46,332 nt of DNA from Holdemanella sp. MSK.7.32 (GCF_024460475.1 NZ_JANFYN010000015.1:1-46332); one strand, 5' to 3'. Counted from the first letter of the stretch, positions 8,735 through 16,764 are shown. Made by a program: numbers and translations. Notes: generated from the letters alone by a model not told the origin.

Positions 8735-8778
8735 AAAAAGTGGCCTGTATCCTTTACTTTAGGATTTTTGACCACTTT
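8735..8778 (-). terminator. terminator of the histidine kinase operon
   Basis: On the minus strand AAAGTGG (8772-8778) pairs with CCACTTTTT (8735-8743); inner ATCCT/AGGAT extends the hairpin, and a T run follows. It lies 40-85 nt after the kinase stop. Confidence 0.6.
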
Positions 8779-8801
8779 ATTTTATCTACAATCATTTTTT
8801 C

Positions 8802-8815
8802 TGTAGAATTCTACA
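8802..8815. repeat. palindrome TGTAGAATTCTACA, copy 3
   Basis: Third identical 14-bp palindrome, 114 bp from copy 2, between the kinase stop codon and its terminator. The left flank ATCATTTTTT matches copy 2. Confidence 0.75.
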
Positions 8816-8819
8816 TATT

Positions 8820-10859
8820 TTAGGATTTATGAAAACTTAGAATGGATTTGAAAAGATCACCATCTGTTTCAATCATAAATGTGCCATTTTGTACTTCGGT
8901 AAAACTCTTAACAATCGCAAGACCTAGACCGCTGCCAGCTTCATGCCTTGATTTATCGCCACGCACAAAACGTTCGGTAATATCACTATCAAAATCAAGC
9001 GGTTCTTTCGAAGTGTTTTTCATTATGATCATAACCGAATTACCAATGTCTTTTACATCCAAGAATACACGTGTGTTTTCAAGTGCATACTTAGAAATAT
9101 TGGTAAATAAGTTTTCAAAAATACGATACGTCTTATTTCCATCCAAACATACATGAATTTCTTTTTCTGGAAGATTTGTCACAAGCTGAAGATTTTTAGC
9201 TTGTAGAAGCTCTTCATTTTCTGCACATACTTGCTCCATGAATTCAATGATGTTGATATCTGAATATTCTAAATCAATATTACCACTATTGGCTTTGGAT
9301 ACTTCAAATAAGTCTGTGATTAGAATGCTTAGACGATCGGTGTATTGATTCAATCGTTCTAAATAACTCTTTTTATCTTGCTCGCTAATACTAGGATCAT
9401 TTAATAACTCTACATAATTTTTAATACCTGTTAATGGTGTTTTTAAATCATGTGATACATTTGAAATTAATTCTGTCTTGAGATTCTGTGATTGTACTTG
9501 TTCTTTTACAGCTTGTTCAAAACCATCCTTAATTTGATAGATATTATTGTTTAAAGATTGGAATAAACCAGAATCTGCAGGCTTAATATTCTCAAAATTA
9601 CCACTCGATAGATCTTCAGTCATATGTAATATGTCTTGGTATTGACTTTGCACATTTTTGATTTTCTTATAGCCCACAACACTAATGCCAATTAATGCTG
9701 TAACGACGATAAAGAAAGAGAAGAATGGAATGTTAAGCAATGATATAAACGCAAGAATCAAAACCAGACATATTGAGAAAATAATATACTTTTTAAGGAT
9801 TTCATCCGATAAATCGGTTGAAATAATTCCTTCCACTTTATTTGAGAAATAAAGAATGAATTTCCCAATCCATGTTTTATGAAAGAACCAGTCTTTAACC
9901 GATGTTGTAAATTGACATTTTAACCAATATACGGATAAACCAATAAAGAATAAGGTGATAGACCACGCAAGAATGTTCACTCCATATACGATAGGCTGAC
10001 TCAATTCAATGTGATAACGATTTAGAATGTGTAAGAATGTACCTTCAATCGAATAAGTAGTTAATATGTATGTACCACTAGCTAGTAGGGCATCAATTGT
10101 TAGAAACAAGATGAATGCAGGTTCAAATAACCAGTGATTCACATTTCTAAAGATATAGGCTTCCTTTTCATACGCATATTTATTAAGAAAGACATATAGG
10201 GCGATAATGGCACTACAAATCAAGAAGGCTGTCATAAAGAAATAGGCGTATTGATCGGCATCTAAATCTAGGAAGTCAATTAGACTTGTATTATCATAAT
10301 TTAAAACAGCTGGAATATAGAATGTTAATACGACATCACTTGGCATATGAAGTGTATAGCTTGGAAATGGCTTTCCATCACAATAATATGTGCCACCATA
10401 GTATTCATAATACTTTTCACTGTTATAGTTAATAAGATTCACAATATCATCCGTCGCATTTAGAGTATCAGAATCTAATGTCTCATAATATCGAGTATCT
10501 TTTTTCTTGATATTCACATCAAATTGTTTTGAAGTGATTTTATTGTTTACATCACACGTATAAAAGAAGTTTGGATCATTCTCAAAAATGTTTTTTGCGC
10601 TAGATAAAGATGAGTCTAACCCTTTTTTTATATCCTTTTGAATATCTTCCGGTGTATCTTTTTCAAAAGTAATATATTCATACTTTGGATCTTGTTCCAA
10701 TTTTTTAGCAAGAATAAAAGCTGTAAGATTCTGCTCTAAAGTTTCAGGAAGCTTTGTTGGAGTAGCGGTAGAAACATTTGGATAAAAACTTGTCACTATA
10801 CAAGAACTAATGATGCATAAAGCACATAGTATTGTTAAAAATATATTCTTCTTTTTCAT
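8820..10859 (-). CDS. sensor histidine kinase
   Basis: 679 residues. A membrane helix near 5-25, a ~175-residue external domain, then five more helices (about 205-227, 245-268, 288-312, 357-377, 378-398). The dimerisation box NVSHDLKTPL has His470; the ATPase domain has FENLFTNISKYA and GSGLGLAI at 642. The DxGxG motif is replaced by KNTS, as in the subgroup ending ERFVRGDKSR. It should phosphorylate the response regulator encoded just upstream; the ATGA start/stop overlap shows translational coupling. The large external domain suggests an extracellular signal, but it is not recognised. Two-component systems paired this way often respond to envelope stress or peptides; that is inference. Confidence 0.93.
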   Translation of the reverse strand: MKKKNIFLTILCALCIISSCIVTSFYPNVSTATPTKLPETLEQNLTAFILAKKLEQDPKYEYITFEKDTPEDIQKDIKKGLDSSLSSAKNIFENDPNFFYTCDVNNKITSKQFDVNIKKKDTRYYETLDSDTLNATDDIVNLINYNSEKYYEYYGGTYYCDGKPFPSYTLHMPSDVVLTFYIPAVLNYDNTSLIDFLDLDADQYAYFFMTAFLICSAIIALYVFLNKYAYEKEAYIFRNVNHWLFEPAFILFLTIDALLASGTYILTTYSIEGTFLHILNRYHIELSQPIVYGVNILAWSITLFFIGLSVYWLKCQFTTSVKDWFFHKTWIGKFILYFSNKVEGIISTDLSDEILKKYIIFSICLVLILAFISLLNIPFFSFFIVVTALIGISVVGYKKIKNVQSQYQDILHMTEDLSSGNFENIKPADSGLFQSLNNNIYQIKDGFEQAVKEQVQSQNLKTELISNVSHDLKTPLTGIKNYVELLNDPSISEQDKKSYLERLNQYTDRLSILITDLFEVSKANSGNIDLEYSDINIIEFMEQVCAENEELLQAKNLQLVTNLPEKEIHVCLDGNKTYRIFENLFTNISKYALENTRVFLDVKDIGNSVMIIMKNTSKEPLDFDSDITERFVRGDKSRHEAGSGLGLAIVKSFTEVQNGTFMIETDGDLFKSILSFHKS

Positions 10860-11557
10860 TGTATATTCTCCATTTTATAGCCCTGCCCCCATACAACCTT
10901 GATGTAGATTGGCTTTTTAGGGTTGGCCTCGATTTTTTCACGTAATTTACGAATATGAACCATGATCGTTTCCGTGTTGATAGCTTCTTCTTTCCATACC
11001 AATTCATAGATTTGTTGGCTAGAAAAGACTTGTCCAGGGTGCGAAATCAATAGTTTTAAAATATCAAACTCTTTTGGCGTTAATTTAATATCCTTTGAAT
11101 TTAACGTCACTCTTTTTGTCGTATTATTTAAAACAAGATCACCAATCATATACTCATCTTCGTTCTTTGTCTCATTTTTTAGATTTAAGATTTGTTCATA
11201 TCTTCTTAAATGCGAACGCACTCTTGCGACTAGCTCCATACTTTGAAATGGCTTGGTGATATAGTCATCGGCACCAATATTTAAACCTGTGATTTTATCG
11301 ATATCTTCACTTTTTGCACTTAAAAATAGAATCGGAAAGTCATGATGTTTTCTTGCTTCCATGACCATAGAAATGCCATCCATAACAGGCATCATAATAT
11401 CTACGATGGCTAAATGAATATCGTTTGTTTCAATCTTCTCTAAGCCTTCTTTTCCATTTGCGGCAAGAATCACATTGTATCCTTGATTCTTCATATAAAT
11501 TCCGATGGCTTCACGAATCCCTTGTTCGTCTTCTACCACTAATATTGTATGTTCCAT
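10856..11557 (-). CDS. OmpR/PhoB-family response regulator
   Basis: 233 residues. The receiver domain has the acidic pair ED at 9-10, phospho-acceptor Asp53 (VDIMMPVMDG) and Lys102 (TKPF). The C-terminal winged helix begins around 135 and includes LTPKEFDILKLL, typical of the OmpR class. It is the transcription factor partner of the kinase, with which it overlaps by 4 nt. Start ATG 11557 follows AAGGAG. Target promoters are not evident; the inverted repeat ahead of the VTT gene, the first gene of this operon, is a candidate for self-control. Confidence 0.95.
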   Translation of the reverse strand: MEHTILVVEDEQGIREAIGIYMKNQGYNVILAANGKEGLEKIETNDIHLAIVDIMMPVMDGISMVMEARKHHDFPILFLSAKSEDIDKITGLNIGADDYITKPFQSMELVARVRSHLRRYEQILNLKNETKNEDEYMIGDLVLNNTTKRVTLNSKDIKLTPKEFDILKLLISHPGQVFSSQQIYELVWKEEAINTETIMVHIRKLREKIEANPKKPIYIKVVWGQGYKMENIQ

Positions 11558-11569
11558 AAAGTTCTCCTT

Positions 11570-11623
11570 TTAATAATGTAAATAAAATCCAATGCATGCA
11601 CATAATATTCCAATGTATAACAT
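11570..11623 (-). CDS. possible 17-residue membrane peptide
   Basis: ATG at 11621-11623 starts 2 nt after the VTT stop codon and is preceded by AGGTGG at good spacing. The peptide MLYIGILCACIGFYLHY is hydrophobic and could be one membrane helix. It stops 12 nt before the response regulator start. The ribosome site is also coding sequence of the gene before it, so chance cannot be excluded. Confidence 0.3.
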   Translation of the reverse strand: MLYIGILCACIGFYLHY

Positions 11624-11625
11624 AA

Positions 11626-12207
11626 TTATAACCACCTTTCGATAATTTGAAACAATTGCGTAAGACCATAAGAATAGGCAATCAAAGATAAGGGTTTACC
11701 CAAAAGAATGATCCAGACAAATTTTTTGAGTGACATATGTGTCAGTCCTGCAAGCATACACAAGAGATCATCGGGTGCACAAGGTAAGAAGATAGCTAAC
11801 ATAAAGAAGGTATCAAATTTTTTTTGATCATATGTATACTTCATATATTTGTCGTAATCTTTCTTTTTACATAATTTTAGAATGATTCTTTGACCATATT
11901 TACGAACAAGTAAAAAGATACATATGGATCCGATACAAATACCTATATAGTTATATATAAATCCATTGACTGCTCCAAAGGCTGTAATACCCAAGGCACT
12001 TGATGCACCGCCTGGAATAATAGGAATGATTACTTGAATGATTTGTAGAAGAATAAAAAGTAGGGGTGCCAAAATTCCTGCCTTAGATAGTGTAGCTTGT
12101 AGAAGCTGTGGATTTGTGAAGTATCCTTGTGAAAAGAAATAAACGCAAATAAGAATCATAAGGATCAGTCCAAAGTGTGTTATGTTTTGTATGTTTTTAT
12201 TTGTCAT
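11626..12207 (-). CDS. VTT/SNARE-associated (TVP38/TMEM64, DedA-like) membrane protein
   Basis: 193 residues, with about five hydrophobic segments. The core reads GGASSALGITAFGAVNGFIYNYIG, then FLPCAPDDLLCMLAGLTHMSLKKF and a final helix, the VTT domain pattern (F-x-P-x-x-PDD-x-x-AG-x-x-M). Family members move or scramble lipids or maintain envelope homeostasis. It is the first gene of a minus-strand operon with the two-component system. Start ATG 12207; its ribosome site GGTGAT lies in the 3' arm of a long inverted repeat, so its translation may be controlled. Confidence 0.88.
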   Translation of the reverse strand: MTNKNIQNITHFGLILMILICVYFFSQGYFTNPQLLQATLSKAGILAPLLFILLQIIQVIIPIIPGGASSALGITAFGAVNGFIYNYIGICIGSICIFLLVRKYGQRIILKLCKKKDYDKYMKYTYDQKKFDTFFMLAIFLPCAPDDLLCMLAGLTHMSLKKFVWIILLGKPLSLIAYSYGLTQLFQIIERWL

Positions 12208-12210
12208 AAA

Positions 12211-12261
12211 GTATCACCATGATTAATATAACGAATAAATATTAATTAACTTTGGTGATAA
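12211..12261 (-). promoter_or_regulatory. inverted repeat enclosing the VTT gene ribosome site
   Basis: TATCACCA (12211-12218) and TGGTGATA (12254-12261) are complementary, and TTAATAT/ATATTAA inside adds a second pairing block. On the minus-strand RNA the 3' arm contains the GGTGAT ribosome site of the downstream gene. A hairpin would mask it. Confidence 0.4.
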
Positions 12262-12294
12262 ATCTTAAAGTTTTCTAAATAATTGAATCAAAAA

Positions 12295-12391
12295 GTTGGA
12301 AAAGTTGTTAAAAATGGCATAAAAAAGGTTTGAAAAGTGTATAAAATACAAAAATATGGGTTGGAAAAATAGTGCGAATTGTAATAAATGC
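12295..12391. repeat. three degenerate 32-33-bp tandem units
   Basis: Units start GTTGGAAAAG (12295), GTTTGAAAAG (12328) and GTTGGAAAAA (12360). The rest is A-rich and weakly conserved. A 13-mer of the third unit, TGGAAAAATAGTG, recurs at 16586-16598. Confidence 0.3.
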
Positions 12392-12404
12392 TTTATATAA
12401 AAGG

Positions 12405-12437
12405 AAAACAAAAAACTTGTGTCAATTATACACAAGT
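12405..12437 (-). terminator. terminator of the second MATE gene
   Basis: On the minus strand ACTTGTGT (12430-12437), 7-nt loop, ACACAAGT (12415-12422) and TTTTTGTTTTCC. Confidence 0.88.
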
Positions 12438-12438
12438 C

Positions 12439-13764
12439 TTATTCATAAGCTTTGTATGTACGAATAAGCAATGGAAGTTCAGCCATCAACATACCAATCC
12501 ATCCAGCTAGATAGGAGTATGGTAAAGCTTCGATGCCTAGATGTAAGCTAAATACAAGTGGCGCAGCTACAATAACTCGAACTGTCATATTCACTAGACT
12601 TGAAATGAGCGTAATTTTTAAATCGCCAATCCCTCTAAAAAAGCCTTGGATTCCATTGGTGAAGGCAGGAAGAATATACATGATGGAAATTAAATGTAGA
12701 TAAGTCACTCCATGCATAATAACTTCTTCATCTTGTACAAATAGACACATCAATGGTTTTGCGAAGATAAAACATACTAGAAAGATAAATATACCGTAGA
12801 TGAATTCTAAAACCATTCCGCAACAAAATCCTTCCTGCATACGATTTTTCTTTCCGGCACCCTTATTTTGTGCCATTAAAGCTGTCATAGAGTGAGCAAT
12901 GTTTTGTTCCGGGGTATACGCAAAGTCATCAATTCGATTGACGGCCGTAAAGGCAGCTACAACCGATACACCCATCGTATTGACAATCATTTGAATACCA
13001 AGCTTTCCTAGTTGCACAGTCGCCTGCTGCATAGCACTTGCCCAGCCATACGCAATGGTGCGTTTTAATAATGAAATATCAAATACCAGCCACTTTTTAC
13101 CCAGTTGTAGAAGTGGCACTTTCTTTTGTATATATAGAATACAGAATAGGCAACATAAAGCTTCGCTAATCACGGTAGAAATGGCACATCCTTTACTTCC
13201 TGCATGTAAAACAACCACAAAGAATAAGTCTCCAAAGATATTTAAAATGGAACTGATAATTAAGAAATATAGGGGTGATTTACTGTCGCCTAAAGCGCGT
13301 AGTGTACTCGCAAAAAAGTTGTATAAAAAAGTAAAGACTAAACCGGCAAAGATGATTTGGAGATAGGTAGTAGTCATGTTGAAAATGGATGAATCTACCT
13401 GCATAAATTTAAGAATTTGTGGTGAAAAAAATATGCAGATCAGTGTTAATACAAGTGAAAATACAAGTCCTGCAAGCATGGTTGTGCTCATTTGACGAGC
13501 AAGTTTTTTTTCATCTTTAGCCCCATAATACATGCCAATCAATATGCTTGCGCCCATACAAAGTCCATTTAGAAATAGGATGAATAATGTCGTGATCGGA
13601 TTACAAATTCCGACTGCGGCCAAAGCTTCTTTTCCAACAAAGTGCCCTACAATAATACTGTCAACGGCATTATATGTTAATTGGAATAGATTGCCCAATA
13701 CTAAGGGAATGGTAAAGTGAACTAACATAGGCATGATTTTACCTTGTGTCATATCTTGTGTCAT
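12439..13764 (-). CDS. MATE family efflux transporter
   Basis: 441 residues with twelve predicted helices. The opening MTQGKIMPMLVHFTIPLVLGNLFQLTYNAVDSIIVGHFVG is the typical start of NorM/DinF-group MATE proteins in clostridia. It should export cationic compounds using an ion gradient. Start ATG at 13762-13764 has AAGGAAG upstream; the reading frame extends 18 codons further, but those overlap the ribosome site and promoter. It is only distantly similar to the MATE gene at 1198. It is divergent from the rhodanese-TtcA gene. Confidence 0.93.
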   Translation of the reverse strand: MTQDMTQGKIMPMLVHFTIPLVLGNLFQLTYNAVDSIIVGHFVGKEALAAVGICNPITTLFILFLNGLCMGASILIGMYYGAKDEKKLARQMSTTMLAGLVFSLVLTLICIFFSPQILKFMQVDSSIFNMTTTYLQIIFAGLVFTFLYNFFASTLRALGDSKSPLYFLIISSILNIFGDLFFVVVLHAGSKGCAISTVISEALCCLFCILYIQKKVPLLQLGKKWLVFDISLLKRTIAYGWASAMQQATVQLGKLGIQMIVNTMGVSVVAAFTAVNRIDDFAYTPEQNIAHSMTALMAQNKGAGKKNRMQEGFCCGMVLEFIYGIFIFLVCFIFAKPLMCLFVQDEEVIMHGVTYLHLISIMYILPAFTNGIQGFFRGIGDLKITLISSLVNMTVRVIVAAPLVFSLHLGIEALPYSYLAGWIGMLMAELPLLIRTYKAYE

Positions 13765-13789
13765 AATCAAACTTCCTTTTTTTTTCCAT

Positions 13790-13818
13790 ATTTTGCGCTT
13801 TTTCATCCAAAAATTCAA
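13790..13818 (-). promoter_or_regulatory. promoter of the second MATE gene
   Basis: On the minus strand TTGAAT (13813-13818), a 17-nt spacer and CAAAAT (13790-13795). Confidence 0.5.
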
Positions 13819-13823
13819 TATTA

Positions 13824-13832
13824 TGTTAGAAT
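13824..13832 (+). promoter_or_regulatory. extended -10 of the rhodanese-TtcA gene
   Basis: TGTTAGAAT: TG then TAGAAT (13827-13832), exactly 6 nt before ATG 13839. No good -35 is visible. Transcription would begin at about the start codon. Confidence 0.5.
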
Positions 13833-13838
13833 AGTCTC

Positions 13839-14975
13839 ATGAAAATTTCAGTAGAACAATTAAAACAATTAAATAAAGAAGAATATATCTTAATTGATAT
13901 TCGTGATGCCGAAGAAGCCTTTAAAAATCCAATCGAGAACAGTATTGTATTAAGTGGAGAAAGTGTTTTATCCAAAGAATTTGATTCAACTAAGAAGATT
14001 ATTGTCGCTTGCGCGCAAGGCTATGTCAGTGATATTGTTGCACAAAAATTGCAGGAAAAATATGAAGCGTATAGTGTAGATGGTGGGTATGTTTCAATCG
14101 TTATGGATAAGATGAACACAAATGTGTCGGATGATTTTTGTGCACAAGTCGAAAGAAGTATTATTAAAACGTATCGAAGAAAGATTTGGTCAAAATTTAC
14201 GAAGGCTATCCGTGATTATGAGCTTGTCAAAGAAGGCGATTGCATTGCGGTATGTATTTCGGGTGGAAAAGATTCGATGTTGATGGCAAAATGTTTTCAA
14301 GAACTGCATAAACATTCACCGGTTCATTTTGATGTGAAATATATCGTGATGGATCCAGGCTATTCAAAAGAAAATCGCGAGGTTATTGAAAAGAATGCCA
14401 AAAAACTAAATATTCCAATTGAAATCTTTGAGAGTGATATTTTTGACAATGTTTTTAGTATTGAAAAGAATCCATGTTATATATGTGCAAGAATGCGAAG
14501 AGGTCATTTATATAACTATGCTAAGAATTTAGGGTGTAATAAAATAGCGTTGGGACACCATTATGATGATGTGATTGAAACCATTTTAATGTCGATGCTT
14601 TATGGGGGACAAATTCAAACGATGATGCCAAAGTTACATTCAAATAACTTTAAGGGTATGGAAGTCATTCGACCACTATACTTGATTCATGAAGATGATA
14701 TTAAGGCTTGGGCTAAACACAACAATCTGTATTTCATTCAGTGTGCGTGCAAATTCACTCAGGCTTGTGCCAATGAAACATGTTTAACACAATCTAAGTC
14801 AAAGCGTTTAGAAATGAAAAACTTAATCAAGGAATTGAAGAAAGTCAATCCGTTTGTAGAACAAAATATTTTTAAGAGTGTAGAAAATGTAAGTCTTAAA
14901 ACCGTGATTGCCTATAAGGATGATTATGCAAGACATCACTTTTTAGATACATATGATGAAGAGGGAAATGAATAG
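13839..14975 (+). CDS. rhodanese domain fused to a TtcA-like ATP pyrophosphatase
   Basis: 378 residues. Residues 1-90 form a small rhodanese domain with Cys58 in the loop VACAQGYVSD. Residues 100-378 are a PP-loop ATPase with SGGKDS at 141-146, CYIC (Cys213, Cys216), GHHYDD near 240 and a Cys-rich end (Cys302, 304, 310, 315), which resembles TtcA/TtuA tRNA-thiolating enzymes with an iron-sulfur cluster. The rhodanese part could deliver persulfide sulfur to the thiolase part on one chain; that is inference. No Shine-Dalgarno sequence precedes ATG 13839 and the -10 is 6 nt away, so it may be leaderless. The substrate could be a tRNA position or another acceptor. Confidence 0.85.
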   Translation: MKISVEQLKQLNKEEYILIDIRDAEEAFKNPIENSIVLSGESVLSKEFDSTKKIIVACAQGYVSDIVAQKLQEKYEAYSVDGGYVSIVMDKMNTNVSDDFCAQVERSIIKTYRRKIWSKFTKAIRDYELVKEGDCIAVCISGGKDSMLMAKCFQELHKHSPVHFDVKYIVMDPGYSKENREVIEKNAKKLNIPIEIFESDIFDNVFSIEKNPCYICARMRRGHLYNYAKNLGCNKIALGHHYDDVIETILMSMLYGGQIQTMMPKLHSNNFKGMEVIRPLYLIHEDDIKAWAKHNNLYFIQCACKFTQACANETCLTQSKSKRLEMKNLIKELKKVNPFVEQNIFKSVENVSLKTVIAYKDDYARHHFLDTYDEEGNE

Positions 14976-14998
14976 TTTCTCTCTTTTCATTTTTATTT
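14959..14998 (+). terminator. terminator of the rhodanese-TtcA gene
   Basis: AAGAGGGAAA (14959-14968) pairs, with one wobble, with TTTCTCTCTT (14976-14985); the loop holds the stop codon and TTCATTTTTATTT follows. Confidence 0.7.
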
Positions 14999-15019
14999 AC
15001 AAAAATGTAATAATTTACA

Positions 15020-15047
15020 TTGACTATTTTTCACTACGTTCTATAAT
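15020..15047 (+). promoter_or_regulatory. promoter of the S10 peptidase gene
   Basis: TTGACT (15020-15025), 16-nt spacer, perfect TATAAT (15042-15047). Confidence 0.8.
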
Positions 15048-15072
15048 GGAATTATTGTGGAGGAAACGAATT

Positions 15073-16527
15073 ATGTATAAAACTGAAAGCTTTAAACCAG
15101 ATACTTTTAAACCCGCTCGTTTTGAGTCGGATGGAAAAATTACATTGTCAGGAAAAGAAATTCCATATCATACAATTTGCGAAGACAATGTCATCTATGG
15201 ACCAGATGGAAATCCAGTCGCATCGATTTTTACGTATGCCTATTTTAGAAGCGATGTAGAAGATACAGCTAATCGTCCTGTTGTCTTTGCGTATAATGGA
15301 GGTCCTGGATCAAGTTGTATGTATGTTCATGCAGGTTTTCTAGGAACGCGTCGTATGCAGTATGATGAGGTGGATCGTGAAAGTGCTTTTGGACCTTATA
15401 AAGTCATTGATAATCCAGACTGTTTGATTGATATTGCGGATATCGTATTGATTGATCCTGTTGGAACCGGATATGGTGTATTGATTGATGAAAGTAAGAA
15501 GAAAGATTTCTTTGGCATTGAACAAGATGCAGAAGCTCTATTGACAGTTCTTGAAGCTTGGGTTCGCCGCTATAATCGTGGCTTGTCACCAAAATATTTA
15601 TGTGGTGAAAGTTATGGATGTACTCGTAGTGCGGTGGCTGCTGGAATTGCTGCCACAATGGGAAGAGAAAGAGGCTATGGTATTGCCTTTGATGGTATTG
15701 TGTTCATTGGAAATACGGTTACTGTAGGTAAATACTTTGGTGAAGGCTTACCTGTTGAAACAAGTGTATTGGGTTTCCCAACATATGCAGGGGTAAACTG
15801 GTATCACAATCATCCAACCGATCAAAGCGTAGAAGACTTTGTGAAAGAAGCAAAGGCTTTCGCAGACCATGATTATGTACTTGCACTTTATAAAGGAGAA
15901 GCCATTTCGGAAGAAGAAAAAGAACATATCTTAGAAAAAGTAAGTTATTATACAGGTGTTTCTAGAGAATACTTGATTCGTCATGGCTTAAAAATTGATG
16001 ATGATGACTATCGTCAAGAAGTATTAAAGACAAAAGGAAATGCTGTATCTCGTTATGATGGTCGTGTGACTCGTCCATTATTAGAGCCTGAACAAGATGA
16101 AATCAAAAAGGCATTGTGGGATGATGCGACAGCCGATCGTTACGATACATTCTTCTATGCTGCATTTACAGGAGATCTACTTCCAAAATTAAATGTAAAA
16201 TTAGACCGTAACTTTATCCCAGGAACTGATTATTATATGCATTGGGATAAAGAAGAAAAGAAAGGTACAACCGCAGAAGAACTGCGTTATGCAATGACGC
16301 GAAGACCAGGAATGCGAGCATTCTTTGCGAATGGATGGTTTGATTTATGTACTGAATTTGGATATGCATGGCACACAATGGATCATGCTGGACTACCAAA
16401 AGATCGTGTATTCTGGAAAGGATACCAAAGTGGACATATGATTTATCTTGGTGAAGATAATGTTCATGAATTATGTTCAGATATTCGTGATTTTATTCTT
16501 GGTAAGAATCCTAAATCTCAATTTTAA
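15073..16527 (+). CDS. serine carboxypeptidase-like protein (peptidase family S10)
   Basis: 484 residues, alpha/beta hydrolase fold. NGGPGSS (75-81) is the family oxyanion-hole motif; Ser180 is in CGESYG; Asp424 in NGWFDLCT and His455 in SGHMIYL complete the triad. S10 enzymes remove C-terminal residues from peptides at acid pH in eukaryotes; bacterial members are poorly characterised. No signal peptide is visible, so it is probably cytoplasmic, perhaps in peptide breakdown. The start is ATG 15073 with GGAGG upstream. The reading frame extends 40 codons further but crosses the promoter. Confidence 0.92.
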   Translation: MYKTESFKPDTFKPARFESDGKITLSGKEIPYHTICEDNVIYGPDGNPVASIFTYAYFRSDVEDTANRPVVFAYNGGPGSSCMYVHAGFLGTRRMQYDEVDRESAFGPYKVIDNPDCLIDIADIVLIDPVGTGYGVLIDESKKKDFFGIEQDAEALLTVLEAWVRRYNRGLSPKYLCGESYGCTRSAVAAGIAATMGRERGYGIAFDGIVFIGNTVTVGKYFGEGLPVETSVLGFPTYAGVNWYHNHPTDQSVEDFVKEAKAFADHDYVLALYKGEAISEEEKEHILEKVSYYTGVSREYLIRHGLKIDDDDYRQEVLKTKGNAVSRYDGRVTRPLLEPEQDEIKKALWDDATADRYDTFFYAAFTGDLLPKLNVKLDRNFIPGTDYYMHWDKEEKKGTTAEELRYAMTRRPGMRAFFANGWFDLCTEFGYAWHTMDHAGLPKDRVFWKGYQSGHMIYLGEDNVHELCSDIRDFILGKNPKSQF

Positions 16528-16532
16528 TAAAT

Positions 16533-16557
16533 GGCTCACTTCGGTGAGTCTTTTTTT
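16533..16557 (+). terminator. terminator of the S10 peptidase gene
   Basis: GGCTCAC, TTCG tetraloop, GTGAGTC, then seven T. Confidence 0.95.
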
Positions 16558-16647
16558 CATGTGATGATAAATAAAGGAAATATAGTGGAAAAATAGTGAA
16601 CTTTTAATGGAAGAAATTGGCTTTTTGAAAGTCACAACGGAATCACC

Positions 16648-16670
16648 GAAATGTTTTAATGAAACATTTC
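16648..16670. repeat. 9-bp inverted repeat
   Basis: GAAATGTTT, 5-nt loop, AAACATTTC. Followed by TCATTTTCG. It overlaps the first 33-bp direct repeat unit. Confidence 0.4.
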
Positions 16671-16762
16671 TCATTTTCGTTAAAATATACAGATAAACAT
16701 TTGTGAATTTCGTTAAATATGTGTATTGAACATTTTTAAAATTCGTGAGTAATTGTGATAAA
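16664..16762. repeat. three degenerate 33-bp direct repeats
   Basis: ACATTT occurs at 16664, 16697 and 16730, exactly 33 bp apart, each followed at offset 12-16 by TTCGT. The units lie between convergent genes, downstream of both. No gene of 20 or more codons with a ribosome site was seen in the surrounding 250 bp. Confidence 0.45.
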
Positions 16763-16764
16763 AG

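Noticed and set aside
8614..8815. LexA or copper-repressor boxes
   Set aside because: TGTA-N6-TACA does not match the firmicute LexA motif, and the copper-repressor type is TACA-N2-TGTA.
8842..9156. 104-codon plus-strand frame antisense to the kinase gene
   Set aside because: Shadow of the conserved ATPase domain coding sequence.
13055..13366. 103-codon plus-strand frame antisense to the second MATE gene
   Set aside because: Shadow of a clear gene; no initiation signals.
16664..16762. CRISPR array
   Set aside because: Only three weakly similar units without distinct spacers, and no cas genes.
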